Below are positions 1-8,860 of a DNA stretch of 64,000 bases, piece after piece; position 1 is the stretch's first letter; each line of letters opens with the position of its first letter. The stretch covers positions 96,783 through 160,782 of the forward strand of contig NZ_JAFCLS010000018.1 of assembly GCF_018131075.1 (NCBI RefSeq). Direction: 5' to 3'. The position numbers were made by a program, and so were the translations under genes. The DNA comes from Bradyrhizobium sp. JYMT SZCCT0428 (GTDB lineage: Bacteria; Pseudomonadota; Alphaproteobacteria; Rhizobiales; Xanthobacteraceae). Below the pieces are notes generated by a model. That model was not told the DNA's origin. It saw only the letters and a list, made by a program, of their open reading frames with translations, and made no database searches.

Positions 1-134
1 TTGGCGCAAACCTGGCCGGAGACGAACAGCAGGTTTCCGGTGCGGACGAAGCCGACATAGTTCGCCATGGCGGCGCGGGGCTCAGGCAAGGTGATACCTT
101 GTGCCGCCAGCTTCTGTTCGACCGTGCCCGCCAT
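1..134 (-). CDS. RidA/YjgF family protein, N-terminal part (cut by window edge)
   Basis: The first 44 codons of a gene run off the left edge. The reverse strand begins MAGTVEQKLAAQGI and continues through YVGFVRTGNLLFVSGQVC, the typical first beta-strands of RidA/YjgF proteins, which deaminate reactive enamine/imine intermediates released by PLP enzymes. Start is the ATG at 134; the next gene, eipB, is divergent with about 250 bases between. Active-site residues lie outside the window, so the exact subfamily cannot be given. Confidence 0.75.
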   Translation of the reverse strand, partial: MAGTVEQKLAAQGITLPEPRAAMANYVGFVRTGNLLFVSGQVCA

Positions 135-383
135 GTTTCGTCCCCGTTTGAATTGACCACACCTGAACCTTTTCAGGTCCGCATTGTTTCGCGCATCGCG
201 TTCGAGGTTGCAAGCGAGGGTGGATTGGAGGCAGGCACCCGCAAGCGGCGGCAATTCCGAGAAACAGGCCGGAAAACGTGGCATTCCGGCGTCAAATTCC
301 TGCGATTTCGTGACACCGCCCTAGTTGCGACGCAATAGGGCGGACAGTAATGTATCGAATCTTCCGCTTCACAAGGAGAACAC

Positions 384-1253
384 ATGGCTCGACCGTTCCG
401 GATTCCGCCTCGTGCTTGGGTGCTGACAATCGCAGCCGTTGCAACAGGATCGGTTTTCCAGGTTGGGCCAGCGCTGTCAGCCGCAAGCGGGCCATTCCTT
501 GCCCATCAGGCACTCTACGAACTCAACCTGGTCAAGTCGCGCGGCTCCAACGCCATCAGCGGCGCGCGCGGGCGCATCCTCTACAATTTCTCCGGCAGCG
601 CCTGCGAGGGCTACACGTCCGAATTCAGGCAGGTGTCGGAGCTCGACAGCGGCGAGGGCAAGCTGACGCTCAGCGATTTGCGCTCGACCTCCTGGGAGGA
701 TGCGGCGGGCAAGAGCTACCGCTTCAAGATCGACACGCGGATGAACGATACGGAATCCGCCCCGGTCGACGGCGTTGCCGAGCGGACCGGCGATCACATC
801 ACGGTCAAGCTGAAGCAGCCGGTGGCGAAGACGTTCAACCTCGAAGGCAAGATCGTGTTCCCGACCGAGCAGATCCAGCTCATCATTGCGGCTGCCCGCG
901 AAGGCAAGTCGGTGCTGGAACTGATGGTCTATGACGGCTCGGATAATGGCGAGAAGGTCTACAACACGCTGTCGGTGATCGGGCAGCCAATTCCCGGAAC
1001 CAAGACCATCGCTTCCCCCGATCCCTCTACCGCGAACGACCAGATGAAATCGCTGACGCGCTGGCCGGTCACCGTGAGCTATTACGACCGCGACGCCAAG
1101 GCCAAGGACGGCGAGCAGACGCCGGTTTATGCGATGTCGTTCGAACTGTTCGAGAACGGCGTCTCCCGCGCGCTGATGCTGGATTACAATGACTTTGTCA
1201 TTTCCGGCGCGATGGGGAAGTTTGACGTCAGGGATTCCAAGCCTTGTAAGTGA
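384..1253 (+). CDS. eipB: EipB-like periplasmic cell envelope integrity protein (DUF1849)
   Basis: 289 residues. An N-terminal hydrophobic segment (about residues 11-33, ending in an ALSAAS-type cleavage site) suggests export to the periplasm. The mature part matches the DUF1849/EipB family, a beta-rich spiral protein needed for envelope integrity in Brucella and relatives; HQALYELNL near the mature start and ILYNFSGSACEGY are characteristic. Two cysteines, Cys74 and Cys288 (next to the C-terminus), fit the conserved disulfide known for EipB. Start is the ATG after an AAGGAG ribosome site. Followed by a palindromic repeat and then convergent dinB. The family assignment is from memory of the family, not a search. 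Confidence 0.85.
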   Translation: MARPFRIPPRAWVLTIAAVATGSVFQVGPALSAASGPFLAHQALYELNLVKSRGSNAISGARGRILYNFSGSACEGYTSEFRQVSELDSGEGKLTLSDLRSTSWEDAAGKSYRFKIDTRMNDTESAPVDGVAERTGDHITVKLKQPVAKTFNLEGKIVFPTEQIQLIIAAAREGKSVLELMVYDGSDNGEKVYNTLSVIGQPIPGTKTIASPDPSTANDQMKSLTRWPVTVSYYDRDAKAKDGEQTPVYAMSFELFENGVSRALMLDYNDFVISGAMGKFDVRDSKPCK

Positions 1254-1266
1254 CGGGCGAAAGCCC

Positions 1267-1345
1267 GTCATTCCGGGGCGCGCATTGGCGCGAACCCGGA
1301 ATCTCGAGATTCCGGGTTCGATGCTGCGCATCGCCCCGGAATGAC
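1267..1345. repeat. Palindromic intergenic repeat, family C, copy 1
   Basis: Outer arms GTCATTCCGGGGCG and CGCCCCGGAATGAC are inverted; the centre contains CCCGGAATCTCGAGATTCCGGG, itself a near-perfect palindrome. A second copy lies at 10301-10378. It sits between convergent eipB and dinB and may act as a bidirectional terminator or REP-like element. Confidence 0.85.
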
Positions 1346-1358
1346 GGCGGTGGAGTTA

Positions 1359-2666
1359 CTACTCCTCCTCTTCCTCCTCATCCTTTTCCGGCCCCCGATA
1401 CGCAATCCCCCTGATCACGGCCGCATTGCCGAACTTCTTCCTCAGATCATCCATGGCGCGTTCGGCGTGGGCCGAGCGGCGATCCAGCATGTCGGTGTCG
1501 TCGGCCTGCGAGCCTGCGCGCAGCGCGCTGACGCCGGTGCCCATCAGGCGAAAGGCGGTGCCGTCGATCTCCTTCGCCAGCAATTCACGGGACACCGCAA
1601 AGATCTTTGCCGCCAGTTGCGTCGGCGCCTGGATCGATTGCGAGCGGGTGCGCTGCCTGAAATCGGCGGTCTTCAATTTCAGCGTGATGGTCAATCCGGA
1701 AAGGTTGCTGCTTTTGAGGCGCGACGACACCTTCTCCGACAGCCGCCACAGCGTTCGCTCCAGCGTCGCGAAATCGCGGATGTCATTATCGAAGGTGGTC
1801 TCGTTCGAAATGGTCTTGGCGCCGCGATCGGGCACCACCAGGCGGTCGTCGATGCCGCGCGCCAGCCGCCACAGCCTGCGGCCTTCGCCGGCGAACTGCT
1901 TCATCAGATCGACCTCGTCGGCGCGCTGCAGATCCGCGATGGTGCGAAAACCGCGCTGCAGCAGCTTTTCCTGGGTCGCGGGGCCGACGCCGTAGATGAA
2001 GCCGACCGGCCTGTCGGCGAGCATCTCGCGGGCTTCGGCCTGGTCGAGGGCGGCAAAGCCGCGCGGCTTGTCGAGATCGGAGGCGATCTTGGCGAGGAAC
2101 TTGTTGCAGGACAGGCCGACGGAGACCGTGATGCCGATGTCGCGCTCGACGTCACGGGCGAAGCGCGCCAGCACTTTTGCGGGAATCATGCCGTGGACGC
2201 GCTGGGTGCCGGACAGGTCGAGAAACGCCTCGTCGATCGACAGCGGCTCGACCAGCGGCGTCAGCGTCTGCATGGCGTGGCGCACCTCGCGGCCGACCCG
2301 GACATATTTGGCCATGTCCGGCCGAATCACGATCGCCGCGGGACAGAGCGCCAGCGCCTTGAACATCGGCATCGCCGAGCGGACGCCGAACGTCCGCGAA
2401 ATGTAGCAGGCAGCCGACACCACGCCGCGCTTGCCGCCGCCGATGATGACCGGCTTGTCGGCGATCTCTGGATTGTCGCGCTTCTCTACGGTGGCATAGA
2501 AGGCGTCGCAATCAATGTGCGCCATCGCGAGCGACGGCAACGCATGGTGGCGAATCAGGCGGGGGGAGCCGCACTCGCCGCACCGCCTGGCCTTGATGTC
2601 GAGGTCGCCGAGGCAATCCCGGCAAAAACAGCGCGGACCGTCGCCTGCCTGCGCGAGCGCGCTCAC
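1359..2666 (-). CDS. dinB: DNA polymerase IV (Y family) with N-terminal zinc ribbon
   Basis: About 435 residues. A Cys4 ribbon at residues ~14-35 (CFCRDC ... CGECG) precedes the Y-family palm motifs HIDCDAFYATVE and LSIDEAFLDL with the catalytic Asp/Glu residues, then the little-finger domain. This translesion polymerase copies damaged DNA. The acidic tail DEEEEEE is low complexity. The chosen GTG start at 2666 overlaps the stop of the upstream DUF3572 gene as GTGA, indicating translational coupling; an upstream TTG at 2684 is possible but less likely. The zinc-ribbon extension is common in rhizobial Pol IV proteins. Confidence 0.93.
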   Translation of the reverse strand: MSALAQAGDGPRCFCRDCLGDLDIKARRCGECGSPRLIRHHALPSLAMAHIDCDAFYATVEKRDNPEIADKPVIIGGGKRGVVSAACYISRTFGVRSAMPMFKALALCPAAIVIRPDMAKYVRVGREVRHAMQTLTPLVEPLSIDEAFLDLSGTQRVHGMIPAKVLARFARDVERDIGITVSVGLSCNKFLAKIASDLDKPRGFAALDQAEAREMLADRPVGFIYGVGPATQEKLLQRGFRTIADLQRADEVDLMKQFAGEGRRLWRLARGIDDRLVVPDRGAKTISNETTFDNDIRDFATLERTLWRLSEKVSSRLKSSNLSGLTITLKLKTADFRQRTRSQSIQAPTQLAAKIFAVSRELLAKEIDGTAFRLMGTGVSALRAGSQADDTDMLDRRSAHAERAMDDLRKKFGNAAVIRGIAYRGPEKDEEEEEE

Positions 2667-2962
2667 GGCACGTCGCGCTCCCAATGCGGGTCGCCGAGCA
2701 CCTGACGGGCGGCGGCGATGTTGGTCGGATGGAGCTCGGAGGCAGCCGCAAACGCCTTCACGGTTGCGTCATCGCGCATCACGAAATCCAGCACGCTGGC
2801 CAGAAATTGGGGGTCGGCGGCAGCCGTCCGGAGCGTCTCCGGGCCCAAACCGCTCTCGGCCAGAAACAGGCCCAGCCGCTCCGGATCGGACGCAATGAAG
2901 GACAGCGCCTGAACCGCAACGATTTCAGCTACTTCCCGGGGGTTGTGAACAGGCTTTTTCAA
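2663..2962 (-). CDS. DUF3572 family protein
   Basis: About 99 residues from a TTG start (KKPVHNPREVAEIVAVQAL...). The all-helical sequence with LSFIASDPERLGLFLAESG matches DUF3572, a small alphaproteobacterial family of unknown function usually located between divK and dinB. GGAAAGG lies 12 bases before the TTG. An open frame continues upstream to 3073 but that part does not resemble the family. The stop overlaps the dinB start, so the two genes form an operon, transcribed divergently from divK. Confidence 0.8.
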   Translation of the reverse strand: MKKPVHNPREVAEIVAVQALSFIASDPERLGLFLAESGLGPETLRTAAADPQFLASVLDFVMRDDATVKAFAAASELHPTNIAAARQVLGDPHWERDVP

Positions 2963-3228
2963 CAGACGGGTTTGCCTTTCCGTTAACTTATGGTGTCTAG
3001 TTTGACGGCCATCATGCCCGAGTCTGCGGAATGTGTTCAAGCAAGTGGAAACCGCTACGCGAAAAGATGGCACTTGTTAGTAGAAAAACAGGACTCGGAT
3101 TTAACGGGTTAGAGCGAATCTGGCGCTAGTTTGATTTCACTTTTCTACAAGCCCGGAAAGGCGGTGCGGAAGCACCCCAAGGCCGGGCCTGTTCTGGAAA
3201 CCAGTTCTTGGGACGAGGGAGGGACGGG

Positions 3229-3594
3229 ATGGCCAAAACCGTCCTGATCGTGGAGGACAACGAGCTCAACATGAAGCTCTTTCGCGACCTGTTGGAAGCG
3301 CATGGCTATCAGACCTCCGGCACCAGCAATGGCTTCGAGGCGCTCGATCTCGTTCGCAAGCTGCGCCCCGATCTGATCCTGATGGATATTCAGCTGCCGC
3401 AGGTGTCGGGTCTCGAGGTGACGCGCTGGATCAAGGACGATCCGGAACTGCGCGCGATTCCGGTCGTTGCGGTGACGGCATTCGCCATGAAGGGCGACGA
3501 GGAACGCATCCGCGAAGGCGGCTGCGAAGCGTATCTGTCCAAACCAATTTCGGTCGGCAAGTTTATTGAGACAGTACGGCGTTTTATTGGGTAG
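3229..3594 (+). CDS. divK: Single-domain response regulator DivK
   Basis: 121 residues, a lone receiver domain: acidic pocket VEDNE at residues 9-11, phosphoacceptor Asp53 (LMDIQLPQ), Thr/Lys switch residues (VTAFAM, LSKPIS). DivK is the essential receiver shuttling phosphate between the PleC/DivJ kinases to set cell polarity and CtrA activity. The ATG at 3229 has a GAGGGAGGG ribosome site; an in-frame TTG at 3208 is rejected. Followed 15 bases later by pleD, the classical divK-pleD operon. Identification rests on length, sequence and the pleD neighbour. Confidence 0.93.
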   Translation: MAKTVLIVEDNELNMKLFRDLLEAHGYQTSGTSNGFEALDLVRKLRPDLILMDIQLPQVSGLEVTRWIKDDPELRAIPVVAVTAFAMKGDEERIREGGCEAYLSKPISVGKFIETVRRFIG

Positions 3595-3609
3595 TGGGAG
3601 TGAGTTTCG

Positions 3610-4986
3610 ATGTCTGCGCGTATCCTGGTCGTCGATGATGTTCCCGCCAACGTCAAGCTGTTGGAAGCCCGTCTGTCGGCCGAGTATTTCGATGTGCTGA
3701 CCGCCACCAACGGTGCCGAGGCGCTGGATGTCTGTTCGCGCGCAGAATGCGACATCATCCTGCTCGACGTCATGATGCCTGACATGGACGGTTTTGAGGT
3801 CTGCCGCCGGCTGAAGTCCAACCCGGCCACGCATTTCATTCCAGTCGTGATCGTCACCGCGCTCGACAGCCCGGCCGACCGCGTGCGCGGCCTGGAGGCC
3901 GGCGCCGACGATTTCCTGACCAAGCCGGTGTCCGACGTGGTGCTGATCGCGCGCGTGCGCTCGCTGACGCGGCTGAAGATGATGACCGATGAGCTGCGCA
4001 TGCGCGCCATCACCTCGCTGGAAATCGGCATGGAAGCGCCCGAGCGCACCGCCGTGGCCGACAAGGGCGTCGGCGGGCGCATCCTGTTGGTCGACGACCG
4101 CCCGTCATCCTACGAGCGGCTGGCACCGCTGCTTTCCGCCGAGCACACCGTCGATGTCGAGGCCAATCCGGCCGAAGCGCTGTTTCATGCCGCCGAAGGC
4201 AATTACGATCTGCTGATCGTATCCCTCAGTCTCGAAAACTACGACGGCTTGCGGCTGTGCAGCCAGGCGCGCTCGCTGGAGCGGACCCGGCAGGTGCCGA
4301 TACTGGCGATCTCCGATGCCGACAACAATGCGCGGCTGCTCCGCGGGCTCGAGATCGGCGTCAACGACTATCTGCTGCGCCCGGTCGACAAGAACGAACT
4401 TTTGGCGCGCGCGCGCACCCAGATCCGCCGGCGCCGCTATACCGATCATCTGCGCGACAACGTGCAGAACTCGATCGAAATGGCGATCACCGACGCGCTT
4501 ACTGGCCTCCATAACCGCCGCTACATGGAAAGCCATCTGGCGACGCTCGCCGAGCAGGCCTCGAGCCGCGGCAAGCCGCTGGCGCTGATGATCCTCGACA
4601 TCGATTTCTTCAAGGCCATCAACGACAATTACGGCCACGACGGCGGCGACGACGTACTGCGCGAATTCGCGGTGCGCATCCGCAAGTCGATCCGCGGCAT
4701 CGATCTCGCCTGCCGCTATGGCGGCGAGGAGTTCGTCATCGTGATGCCGGAGACCGACCTGCATGTCGCGGGCATGGTGGCGGAGCGGCTGCGCCGTTCG
4801 ATCGTGAACGAGACGTTCGCTATCGCCAAGGGCACCAAGCGCATCGAGGTCACGGTCTCGATCGGCCTGTCCACGCTGGAGCGCAAGGGCGAGCCGGTCG
4901 CCGACGTGCTCAAGCGCGCCGACACGGCGCTGTATCGCGCCAAGCACGATGGACGAAACAGAGTCGTGGTTTCGGCGGCGGCGTAA
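3610..4986 (+). CDS. pleD: Diguanylate cyclase response regulator PleD
   Basis: 458 residues: REC1 with phosphoacceptor Asp53 (LLDVMMPD), a degenerate REC2 adaptor domain, then a GGDEF domain with the active-site motif GGEEF near residue 370. An RGID sequence five residues before GGEEF fits the allosteric inhibitory I-site (RxxD). Makes cyclic di-GMP from two GTP and in Caulobacter acts at the stalked pole. Cotranscribed with divK. Followed by a palindromic repeat rather than a clear T-run terminator. Confidence 0.95.
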   Translation: MSARILVVDDVPANVKLLEARLSAEYFDVLTATNGAEALDVCSRAECDIILLDVMMPDMDGFEVCRRLKSNPATHFIPVVIVTALDSPADRVRGLEAGADDFLTKPVSDVVLIARVRSLTRLKMMTDELRMRAITSLEIGMEAPERTAVADKGVGGRILLVDDRPSSYERLAPLLSAEHTVDVEANPAEALFHAAEGNYDLLIVSLSLENYDGLRLCSQARSLERTRQVPILAISDADNNARLLRGLEIGVNDYLLRPVDKNELLARARTQIRRRRYTDHLRDNVQNSIEMAITDALTGLHNRRYMESHLATLAEQASSRGKPLALMILDIDFFKAINDNYGHDGGDDVLREFAVRIRKSIRGIDLACRYGGEEFVIVMPETDLHVAGMVAERLRRSIVNETFAIAKGTKRIEVTVSIGLSTLERKGEPVADVLKRADTALYRAKHDGRNRVVVSAAA

Positions 4987-4987
4987 G

Positions 4988-5105
4988 TGTCGTCCCTGCG
5001 AACGCAGGGACCCATACCGCGTGATCTCTCGTTAGAGCAGGGTGGCGGACACCTTTCCCAAAAAATCCGCCGGTGGCTATGGGTCCCTGCGTTCGCAGGG
5101 ACGAC
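4988..5105. repeat. Inverted intergenic repeat pair, family G, copy 1
   Basis: GTCGTCCCTGCGAACGCAGG at the left and its reverse complement at the right (GTCCCTGCGTTCGCAGGGAC) are separated by about 60 bases. Each arm is itself a hairpin around CCTGCGAACGCAGG. A related diverged element is at 6368-6507. Looks like a REP/BIME-type dispersed element between convergent genes. Confidence 0.85.
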
Positions 5106-5130
5106 GATTGGTTGTCTTAGGCGATAGGCT

Positions 5131-6336
5131 CTACCGCCCGCGCTTCACCGCGTCATACGCCATTCGCTTGAACTCGAACGAGAACGGATGGACGAACGCC
5201 ATCTGCCGCTGTGCCATCATCACGCCGGCCATGTTATGGCGCGGTGAAATCCACCATTGCGTGCCGGCGACGCCGCCCCAATAGAGCTCGCCCGAAGCAT
5301 CGGGGTGGTCGAACGGCGTCGGATTGACGATCAGGCCGCCGGCCAGCGTATGTGCCTTGCCGACCTGTTCGCCCATCAGCGCAAAGCGGATCCATTGGCC
5401 GTCGGGCAGCTGGTTGGTCATCATCTGTGCAATCGTTTCCGGCTTGAGCAGCGTTCGGCCGCCAGGCAGCAGGCTTCGGATCAACGCGACCATGTCGGGC
5501 ATCGTAGAGACCAGGCCGCCGCCGCCATTGAGCCTCGCAATGGGACGCAGGTAGGCGCCGGGGAAGGGCGCATTATCGGTTCGCGTCAGGCCCGGCTTCA
5601 TCGGCTCCATCATGTCGGCGCCGGCGTAGTACGCGACCAGCCGCCCCTGATCCTTTTCCGGCACGACGAAACCGGTGTCGACCATGCCCAGTGGATCAAG
5701 AATCCGCGCCTGGATGAACTTGTCGAAGCTCTGGCCGCTGATGACTTCCACCAGCCGCGCCACCACGTCGATCGCAAGCGAGTATTCCCAGGACGTCCCC
5801 GGCTGATAGATCAGCGGCAGGTCCGCCAGCACATCGACCATCTGGGCCAGCGTCGTCATCGGGTTGTGGACGCCGCGCTCGTTGAGCGCCTTGAAGATCG
5901 TGGTGCCGGGATCGAAAAACCCGTAGCTCAGACCGGAGCTGTGGCTCAGGAGTTGCCGGATGGTGATCGAACTCTTCGCCGGCTCGGTGTCATCGAGCGA
6001 AGTTGCGCCAGAGCGTAACACCTTTCGATTTCCAAGCTGCGGAATATACTTCTCGATCGGGTCATCGAGCCGGAATTTGCCTTCCTCGAACAGCAGCAAT
6101 GCAGCGCAGGAAGTGATCAGCTTGGTGTTGGAAAAAATCCGAAAGATATGGTCTGGGCGTAGCGGCGTCTGCGCTTCCTTGTCGGCCCAGCCGACGCAAT
6201 TGACATCAACCAGATCGCGGCCGACCATGACAGCCCAGGAGATGCCGGACAGCAGATTGTTGTCGATATAGCGCTGCATGGCAGCGTGGGCCGGTTTGAA
6301 GTCGTAACCCTTCGCGGTCACCGTCAAGTCTTCCAT
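5131..6336 (-). CDS. Serine hydrolase of the beta-lactamase (class C) / esterase family
   Basis: 401 residues from the ATG at 6336 (MEDLTVTAKGYDF). The SxxK motif is Ser69-Asn-Thr-Lys72 (FSNTK); the second-motif tyrosine lies in WEYSLAID (YSL instead of YAN, as in many esterase-like members). No signal peptide is evident, so it is probably cytosolic and an esterase or transesterase rather than a penicillin-hydrolysing enzyme; substrate unknown. The open frame extends upstream to 6528 but that stretch encodes an intergenic repeat. The divergence of function in this superfamily makes the product name general. Confidence 0.85.
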   Translation of the reverse strand: MEDLTVTAKGYDFKPAHAAMQRYIDNNLLSGISWAVMVGRDLVDVNCVGWADKEAQTPLRPDHIFRIFSNTKLITSCAALLLFEEGKFRLDDPIEKYIPQLGNRKVLRSGATSLDDTEPAKSSITIRQLLSHSSGLSYGFFDPGTTIFKALNERGVHNPMTTLAQMVDVLADLPLIYQPGTSWEYSLAIDVVARLVEVISGQSFDKFIQARILDPLGMVDTGFVVPEKDQGRLVAYYAGADMMEPMKPGLTRTDNAPFPGAYLRPIARLNGGGGLVSTMPDMVALIRSLLPGGRTLLKPETIAQMMTNQLPDGQWIRFALMGEQVGKAHTLAGGLIVNPTPFDHPDASGELYWGGVAGTQWWISPRHNMAGVMMAQRQMAFVHPFSFEFKRMAYDAVKRGR

Positions 6337-6367
6337 GGTGTTTCCTTGCTTGCGCCGTTTGGTCTGC

Positions 6368-6507
6368 TGTCGTCCCTGCGAACGCAGGGGCCCATAACCA
6401 CCGGCTTTGATTGTAGCGAAGGTAGCTACCACATCGCCCCATCGAAAGGCCACGGCGTATGGGTCCCCCGATGCGCAGTTGCGCATCTGAGCGTTCGCGG
6501 GGACGAC
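6368..6507. repeat. Inverted intergenic repeat, family G, copy 2 (diverged)
   Basis: Left arm GTCGTCCCTGCGAACGCAGG and right arm GAGCGTTCGCGGGGACGACG are related in inverted orientation, with CCCATA / TATGGGTCCC inside. Same element type as 4988-5105, lying between the serine hydrolase and the TetR gene. Confidence 0.75.
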
Positions 6508-6524
6508 GATGGAGAGTGGGCATC

Positions 6525-7127
6525 TCACCGCGTTTTGGCTTGTGGCTTTTGCGCGGCCCCGCCGTCACCGACCTGCACCCCGGCATTCGCCAGCAGCACC
6601 GTTGCAGCCGCTTTTGCCGCGCGCGCCATCGCCGGATCGTTGCGCACCAGATCCTGCGCGATCGAGCCGTCGACCAGCAACGCGAGCTGCGTGGCTAGGC
6701 CTTCCGCGTCGGGCACGCCGAGCTGCACCAGCAGATCGCGAAACCAGAGACGACGGCTTTCCTTGAACGCGATTGCGATCTTGCGGACGGATTTATCCTC
6801 GCTGCCGAGTTCGGCGACCGCGTTGACGAACGGGCAGCCGCGAAAATCCTTGGCTGCAAAGCGCCGCTCCAGCGCATCGAAGGTGCCGAGAATCTGTTCG
6901 ACCGGCGGCTTCTCGGACGGGCGCGGCTGCACGAAGCGGCGTGCCAGATAGGCCGAGATCAACGCATCCTTGGATGGGAAGTGGTTGTACAGCGTGCGCT
7001 TGCTGATGCCGATTTCGGCCGCGATCGTATCGACGCCGACAGCGCGAATCCCCTGCAGATAGAACAGCCTATCCGCGGTTTCGAGAATCCGGTCTTTCAT
7101 GTCCGGTTTGGCGGGCAGGGGTGCCAT
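6525..7127 (-). CDS. TetR/AcrR family transcriptional regulator
   Basis: 200 residues. Helix-turn-helix at residues ~25-50 (GVDTIAAEIGISKRTLYNHF) followed by a ligand-binding helical domain. Divergent from an MFS transporter gene with 134 bases between, which hold a perfect short inverted repeat (7181-7196) suited to TetR binding. The usual reading is a ligand-relieved repressor of itself and the transporter. Ligand unknown. Confidence 0.9.
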   Translation of the reverse strand: MAPLPAKPDMKDRILETADRLFYLQGIRAVGVDTIAAEIGISKRTLYNHFPSKDALISAYLARRFVQPRPSEKPPVEQILGTFDALERRFAAKDFRGCPFVNAVAELGSEDKSVRKIAIAFKESRRLWFRDLLVQLGVPDAEGLATQLALLVDGSIAQDLVRNDPAMARAAKAAATVLLANAGVQVGDGGAAQKPQAKTR

Positions 7128-7180
7128 GCGCGTGCGCGATATCCTTCAGCCTTGACAGCAGACGGCCCTTATAGCCTTGT

Positions 7181-7196
7181 TACACAGGTCTGTGTA
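7181..7196. promoter_or_regulatory. Candidate TetR operator between tetR and MFS genes
   Basis: TACACAG-GT-CTGTGTA is a perfect 7-bp inverted repeat with a 2-bp centre, located 54 bases before the TetR start and 65 bases before the MFS start. Position and symmetry fit a TetR-family operator; binding is inferred. Confidence 0.6.
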
Positions 7197-7261
7197 CCTA
7201 AATCAGACCGCAAACGCAGGACGCGGCTTTTGCATCGCGGCCGATAGGGAGAATAAAAACA

Positions 7262-8497
7262 ATGACCCTGCTGCAAATCCTGCGTCCAACCCTCCCGATC
7301 CTGATCGGCGCCTCTGTCATGCTGACCCTGAGCATGGGCCTGCGGCAGAGTTTTGGTATTTTTATGCAGCCGCTGACGAAGGACATCGGCATTTCGGTGT
7401 CGGATTTCACGTTGGCGCTGGCCGTGCAAAACCTCGCCTGGGGCTTCCTGCAGCCGATCGCCGGCGCCATGACGGTGCGCTACGGCTTCCGCCCGATCAT
7501 GATCGTGGGCACGCTGATGTACATCGTCGGCCTGGCCCTGATGGCGACTGCGCACGGGATGATCCCGATCCTGATCGGCGCGGGCGTGCTGATCGGCGCC
7601 TCGCTCGCCTGCACCGCTAATGCGATCGCGATGTCGGTGGCGGCGCGCGCGGTACCGGCCACCGTGCGCAGCACCGTGATGGGCATGGTCTCGGCGGCGG
7701 GATCACTCGGCGCATTGGTGTCGGCGCCGATCGGGCAGCTGTTGAATGAAGGTTTCGGCTGGCGCGTCGGCGTCGCCGGCTTTGTGATCCTGTCGCTGTT
7801 CATGCTGCCGGCGGCCTGGTACGCAGGCAGGGCCGACAAGATCCCGCTGCCGCCCAAGGCCACCGACGACATCGGCGACGCTTCGGCCGCAACCGCCGCA
7901 AAGATCGCGTTCGGCAACGCATCATTCGCAGTGATGACCTGCGCCTATTTCGTCTGCGGCATGCAGCTCGTGTTTCTCACCACGCATCTGCCGTCCTATC
8001 TTTTGATCTGCGGCCTCGATCCGATGTTGAGCGCGCAGACGCTCGGCATGATCGGCGGCTTCAACGTGCTGGGCAGCCTGTTCTTCGGCTGGGCCGGCCA
8101 GCGCTGGAACAAGCTGGCGCTGCTCGGCGGCATCTACATTTTCCGCTCGATCGCGCTCGCCTGGTACTTCATGCTGCCGGCAACGCCGGCGACCACGCTG
8201 TTGTTCGGCGCGATCATGGGCTTCCTCTGGATGGGCGTCGGCCCGCTGGTGGCGGGCGCCGTCGCTGAAATGTTCGGCCTGAAATGGCAGGCGATGATTC
8301 AGGGCCTCGCCTTCATGAGCCACCAGATCGGCTCGTTCCTCGGCGCTTACGGCGGAGGGCTGATCTACGACCAGCTCGGCTCCTACACCATGGCGTGGCG
8401 GATCGGTGTCGCGCTGGGCCTTGCGGGCGGAATCATACAGGTGGCGTTCGCGCTGATCAGGCCAAGCGAGCCGCCACGACAGATGCAGGCGGCTTAG
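7262..8497 (+). CDS. MFS transporter
   Basis: 411 residues with about 12 hydrophobic segments and a central hydrophilic loop near residues 190-215. The pattern (first helix LPILIGASVMLTLSMGLRQSFG, MFS loop RYGFRP) matches major facilitator superfamily proteins of the YNFM/oxalate-formate-like branch. Acts in the inner membrane, probably exporting or importing a small organic molecule; substrate not deducible. Divergent from and probably controlled by the TetR regulator at 6525-7127. Confidence 0.88.
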   Translation: MTLLQILRPTLPILIGASVMLTLSMGLRQSFGIFMQPLTKDIGISVSDFTLALAVQNLAWGFLQPIAGAMTVRYGFRPIMIVGTLMYIVGLALMATAHGMIPILIGAGVLIGASLACTANAIAMSVAARAVPATVRSTVMGMVSAAGSLGALVSAPIGQLLNEGFGWRVGVAGFVILSLFMLPAAWYAGRADKIPLPPKATDDIGDASAATAAKIAFGNASFAVMTCAYFVCGMQLVFLTTHLPSYLLICGLDPMLSAQTLGMIGGFNVLGSLFFGWAGQRWNKLALLGGIYIFRSIALAWYFMLPATPATTLLFGAIMGFLWMGVGPLVAGAVAEMFGLKWQAMIQGLAFMSHQIGSFLGAYGGGLIYDQLGSYTMAWRIGVALGLAGGIIQVAFALIRPSEPPRQMQAA

Positions 8498-8511
8498 AGC
8501 ACTCACAGAAT

Positions 8512-8537
8512 CAAAAACGGGGCCGCGAGGCCCCGTT
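8512..8537 (-). terminator. Intrinsic terminator of rpmG
   Basis: ACGGGGCC-GCGA-GGCCCCGT stem (8517-8536) followed on the minus strand by TTTTT. It lies between the convergent MFS and rpmG genes. Confidence 0.8.
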
Positions 8538-8566
8538 CGAGTCATAAAGCAGCGCTCTTCGAACGC

Positions 8567-8734
8567 TTACTTGATCTTCGATTCCTTGAACTCAACGTGC
8601 TTGCGCGCGACCGGATCGTACTTCTTCTTGACCAGCTTGTCGGTCATGGTGCGCGAGTTCTTCTTGGCGACGTAGTAGAAGCCGGTGTCCGCCGTGGAAA
8701 CGAGCTTGACCTTGATGGTGACCGCTTTGGCCAT
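8567..8734 (-). CDS. rpmG: 50S ribosomal protein L33
   Basis: 55 residues, MAKAVTVKIKLVSTADTGFY ... KYDPVARKHVEFKE, a textbook alphaproteobacterial L33 of the cysteine-free (zinc-independent) type: no CxxC motifs are present. It is part of the large ribosomal subunit near the E site. Start ATG at 8734. The gene stands alone, ending at a strong terminator. Confidence 0.95.
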   Translation of the reverse strand: MAKAVTIKVKLVSTADTGFYYVAKKNSRTMTDKLVKKKYDPVARKHVEFKESKIK

Positions 8735-8860
8735 TGTTCAGAACCCTTGATGTGTGAAAATCGGGTGCCGGCCAAATCGGCCCGCATTTGTGCGGCAACC
8801 TAGCTTCTGATCGCCCAAAGTCAAGGTTTTCAGGCCGGAAACCTGCATGAATCAGGGTAA

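Noticed and set aside
1341..2705. Long open frame antisense to dinB
   Set aside because: Codon bias mirror of the high-GC dinB gene; no recognisable protein features.
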